Origin: Chionis minor
Taxonomy: Eukaryota > Chordata > Aves > Charadriiformes > Chionididae
Assembly (NCBI GenBank): GCA_013398295.1
Contig: VZSF01002918.1
Coordinates: 1,116,001 to 1,180,000, forward strand
Direction: 5' to 3'
DNA length: 64,000 bases
Positions 62,301-64,000 of this stretch are shown here, piece by piece. The notes below the pieces were generated by a model. It was not told the DNA's origin and searched no databases. It was given only the letters and a program-made list of their open reading frames with translations. Position 1 is the stretch's first letter. Every line of letters begins with the position of its first letter. The position numbers and the translations under genes are program-made.

Positions 62301-64000
62301 AGGTGCCGTAGTTAATGCTAAATATATAGGATATTACTCATTTTACTTCCAGGTATAAACTTGCTGGCACCTTCAAAGACATCTAAAACTGCCTTCCAAA
62401 AAAATCATTATATACTTATACAGGCAATGAGTACATGAAGTAAAAGTCCTGAAGTGAAATATTTGCCATTAAAATTTGTTGAAAGTTCTGAGCCACTAGA
62501 ATGACAGTGTTAGGGACCTCACATCTACAGAGCATGCTTACACATGCGGTGTGCATGCCGTAACACATTATAACAAGGCAGCACAACACAGAATCATAGG
62601 GCTTGCTTCAGGCTTAACCCGAGGCCAGTCTTAGAAACTAAGAGACCTAGAGCAAAGACTGAAAGCCACTGATTTTTCTGCTTCCACCCCACGGCTGGGC
62701 AGTTTAGACCTTTGTTTCACTATTGGTCCCACTGATATCCAGGTTCTGCATGAAGTGTTTATTCAGTATTAGTAAGGATATCAGCATTTTACCTGGACTT
62801 TATCTGGTCTTAAGGCTGCTGGTGTACAACTGTAAAGATGAAAACTGATACAAGAGGCTTCATCACCAGAATTTCTGTTTAAATAAATCTATCTGTTTCC
62901 CAAACCCTGAAGAGTCTTGGTTTGCAACAGACTCCTATTATGTTTGAGAGTGTGATTTTTTTTGTTGTTGTTTAAAAAGACACTTTTCTCTTTGTGTCTC
63001 AGTCTAGCAGGTATATCCGTTTCTACTCTGGCAGAACCTCACTGGTCAGAATGCAGCTTCCCTGCTGCAAAAAGAATGTTCTTTGATAGCTTTAAGAAGT
63101 CGTCTGGAGATCTATTGAGTTGAATTACAGCAGCTCACTTATCATTAGGGCTTTGTGTAAATCACAGAAGAAGATGACAAATTTCATATGGGAATATAGT
63201 GGATTTCACACATTGTCACTGATAAATAGAAGAGCTCAAACACCCATTAATATTAGATGTGTACATCAACTTTATGTATTGGTGCCAAAGTCAGCCTGAG
63301 ATTGGAGTCAGGTCATATTTAAGAGGAGGAACAGAGAAGAATGAGAGAACTCTGAATAAGGAATATTCACTAGTGGTTAAATACTTTCCAGTACAGAGTG
63401 TCTATAAAATTTCTTTTGCAGCTCTGCTTCATTTAAGGCATGACTATAAAAGGCTGTATTTCCCCTTAGGTTCTTCTTGTTGTACCCTAATTAGATTTTT
63501 TATCTAGTGTATTATTATTCTGATTCTACTAAATAAGAGCATGACTGTTTGGAAGGCTTTCAAGTGCACACTCTCATAAATCCACTTGTTTTTTTTCTGG
63601 CTTTTAAAAAGCAAATGTTCTTTATAGGATGACATTTAAGTATTAATTCTCCCCTTGAGACAAACACTCTTTCTCTTTTCCACACGAGCTAAAAAGAGTT
63701 GTGGGACTAACAAAGCATTTTATACATTCAGAATAATATTTTTGTAGTGTAACTTTGATAAAAATCTATGCAGTGAAGCATCACAATGCCTTCATCTGTA
63801 TGTTTGCAGAATGATCTGGCAGAGGTCTTCAAGTGAAAGATCATCATCTTACTAGACCTTTTTTGCTATAAGGTTAATACATTTCAGACCAGGCTGCCTT
63901 AGGCCAAGACCATTCCATGCATTTTCACAGAACCCTGGTAGTTGCAGTGTTACACATGGATTGCTCAATTTGCCTTTTAAAAGCTACTTACAGGTATGGT
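59350..64000. other. Intergenic; no gene seen
   Basis: AT-rich sequence with short unsupported frames and no recognisable repeat family or exon. Confidence 0.6.

Overview
This window is nuclear DNA from a bird. Several CR1 retrotransposon 3' ends, an avian-type endogenous-retrovirus solo LTR, and large introns with GT/AG splice sites all point that way. The gene content is one conserved vertebrate synteny block, entirely on the minus strand: RNPC3 (U11/U12 snRNP 65K protein) followed by two tandem alpha-amylase genes. The same order and orientation (RNPC3, then AMY) is known from human chromosome 1p21. The species cannot be fixed from the sequence alone.

Layout from left to right: 1-11.4 kb is AT-rich intergenic DNA with simple repeats and one CR1. 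11.4-12.7 kb is a 1.24-kb block duplicated almost exactly at 20.6-21.8 kb. 12.7-18.3 kb is amylase copy 1 (10 coding exons, 512 codons, intact), with an endogenous-retroviral repeat in intron 1. 18.4-20.6 kb is spacer. 21.8-22.0 kb is a decayed third copy of amylase exon 10. 22.3-30.5 kb is amylase copy 2 (10 exons, 512 codons, intact, one assembly gap in intron 2). 32.7-33.1 kb is an orphan CpG island. 36.8-37.0 kb holds a candidate distal 3'UTR exon of RNPC3 carrying a tandem U12-type 5' splice-site element (USSE). 39.8-53.3 kb is RNPC3 (14 coding exons). 51.8-54.2 kb is the RNPC3 CpG-island promoter, present twice in complementary broken halves separated by single Ns, most likely an assembly artefact. 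54.2-64 kb is intergenic, with an old CR1 and a 700-bp solo LTR flanked by a 5-bp target-site duplication.

Both amylases look functional: signal peptide, catalytic Asp/Glu/Asp, chloride- and calcium-binding motifs, TATA box and poly(A) signal are all present. They are old paralogs (domain-B exon 3 differs at about a third of residues) whose exons 5-9, parts of exons 1 and 4, and 3' flank have become almost identical. That patchwork indicates recent gene conversion or an assembly artefact.

The most interesting regulatory find is the USSE in the RNPC3 3'UTR region. A donor 13 nt past the stop codon, a strong distal acceptor and two copies of GTATCCTTT 6 nt apart reproduce the layout expected for autoregulation of minor-spliceosome proteins. 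All exon coordinates were read by eye from splice sites and reading frame. No alignment or database search was run.
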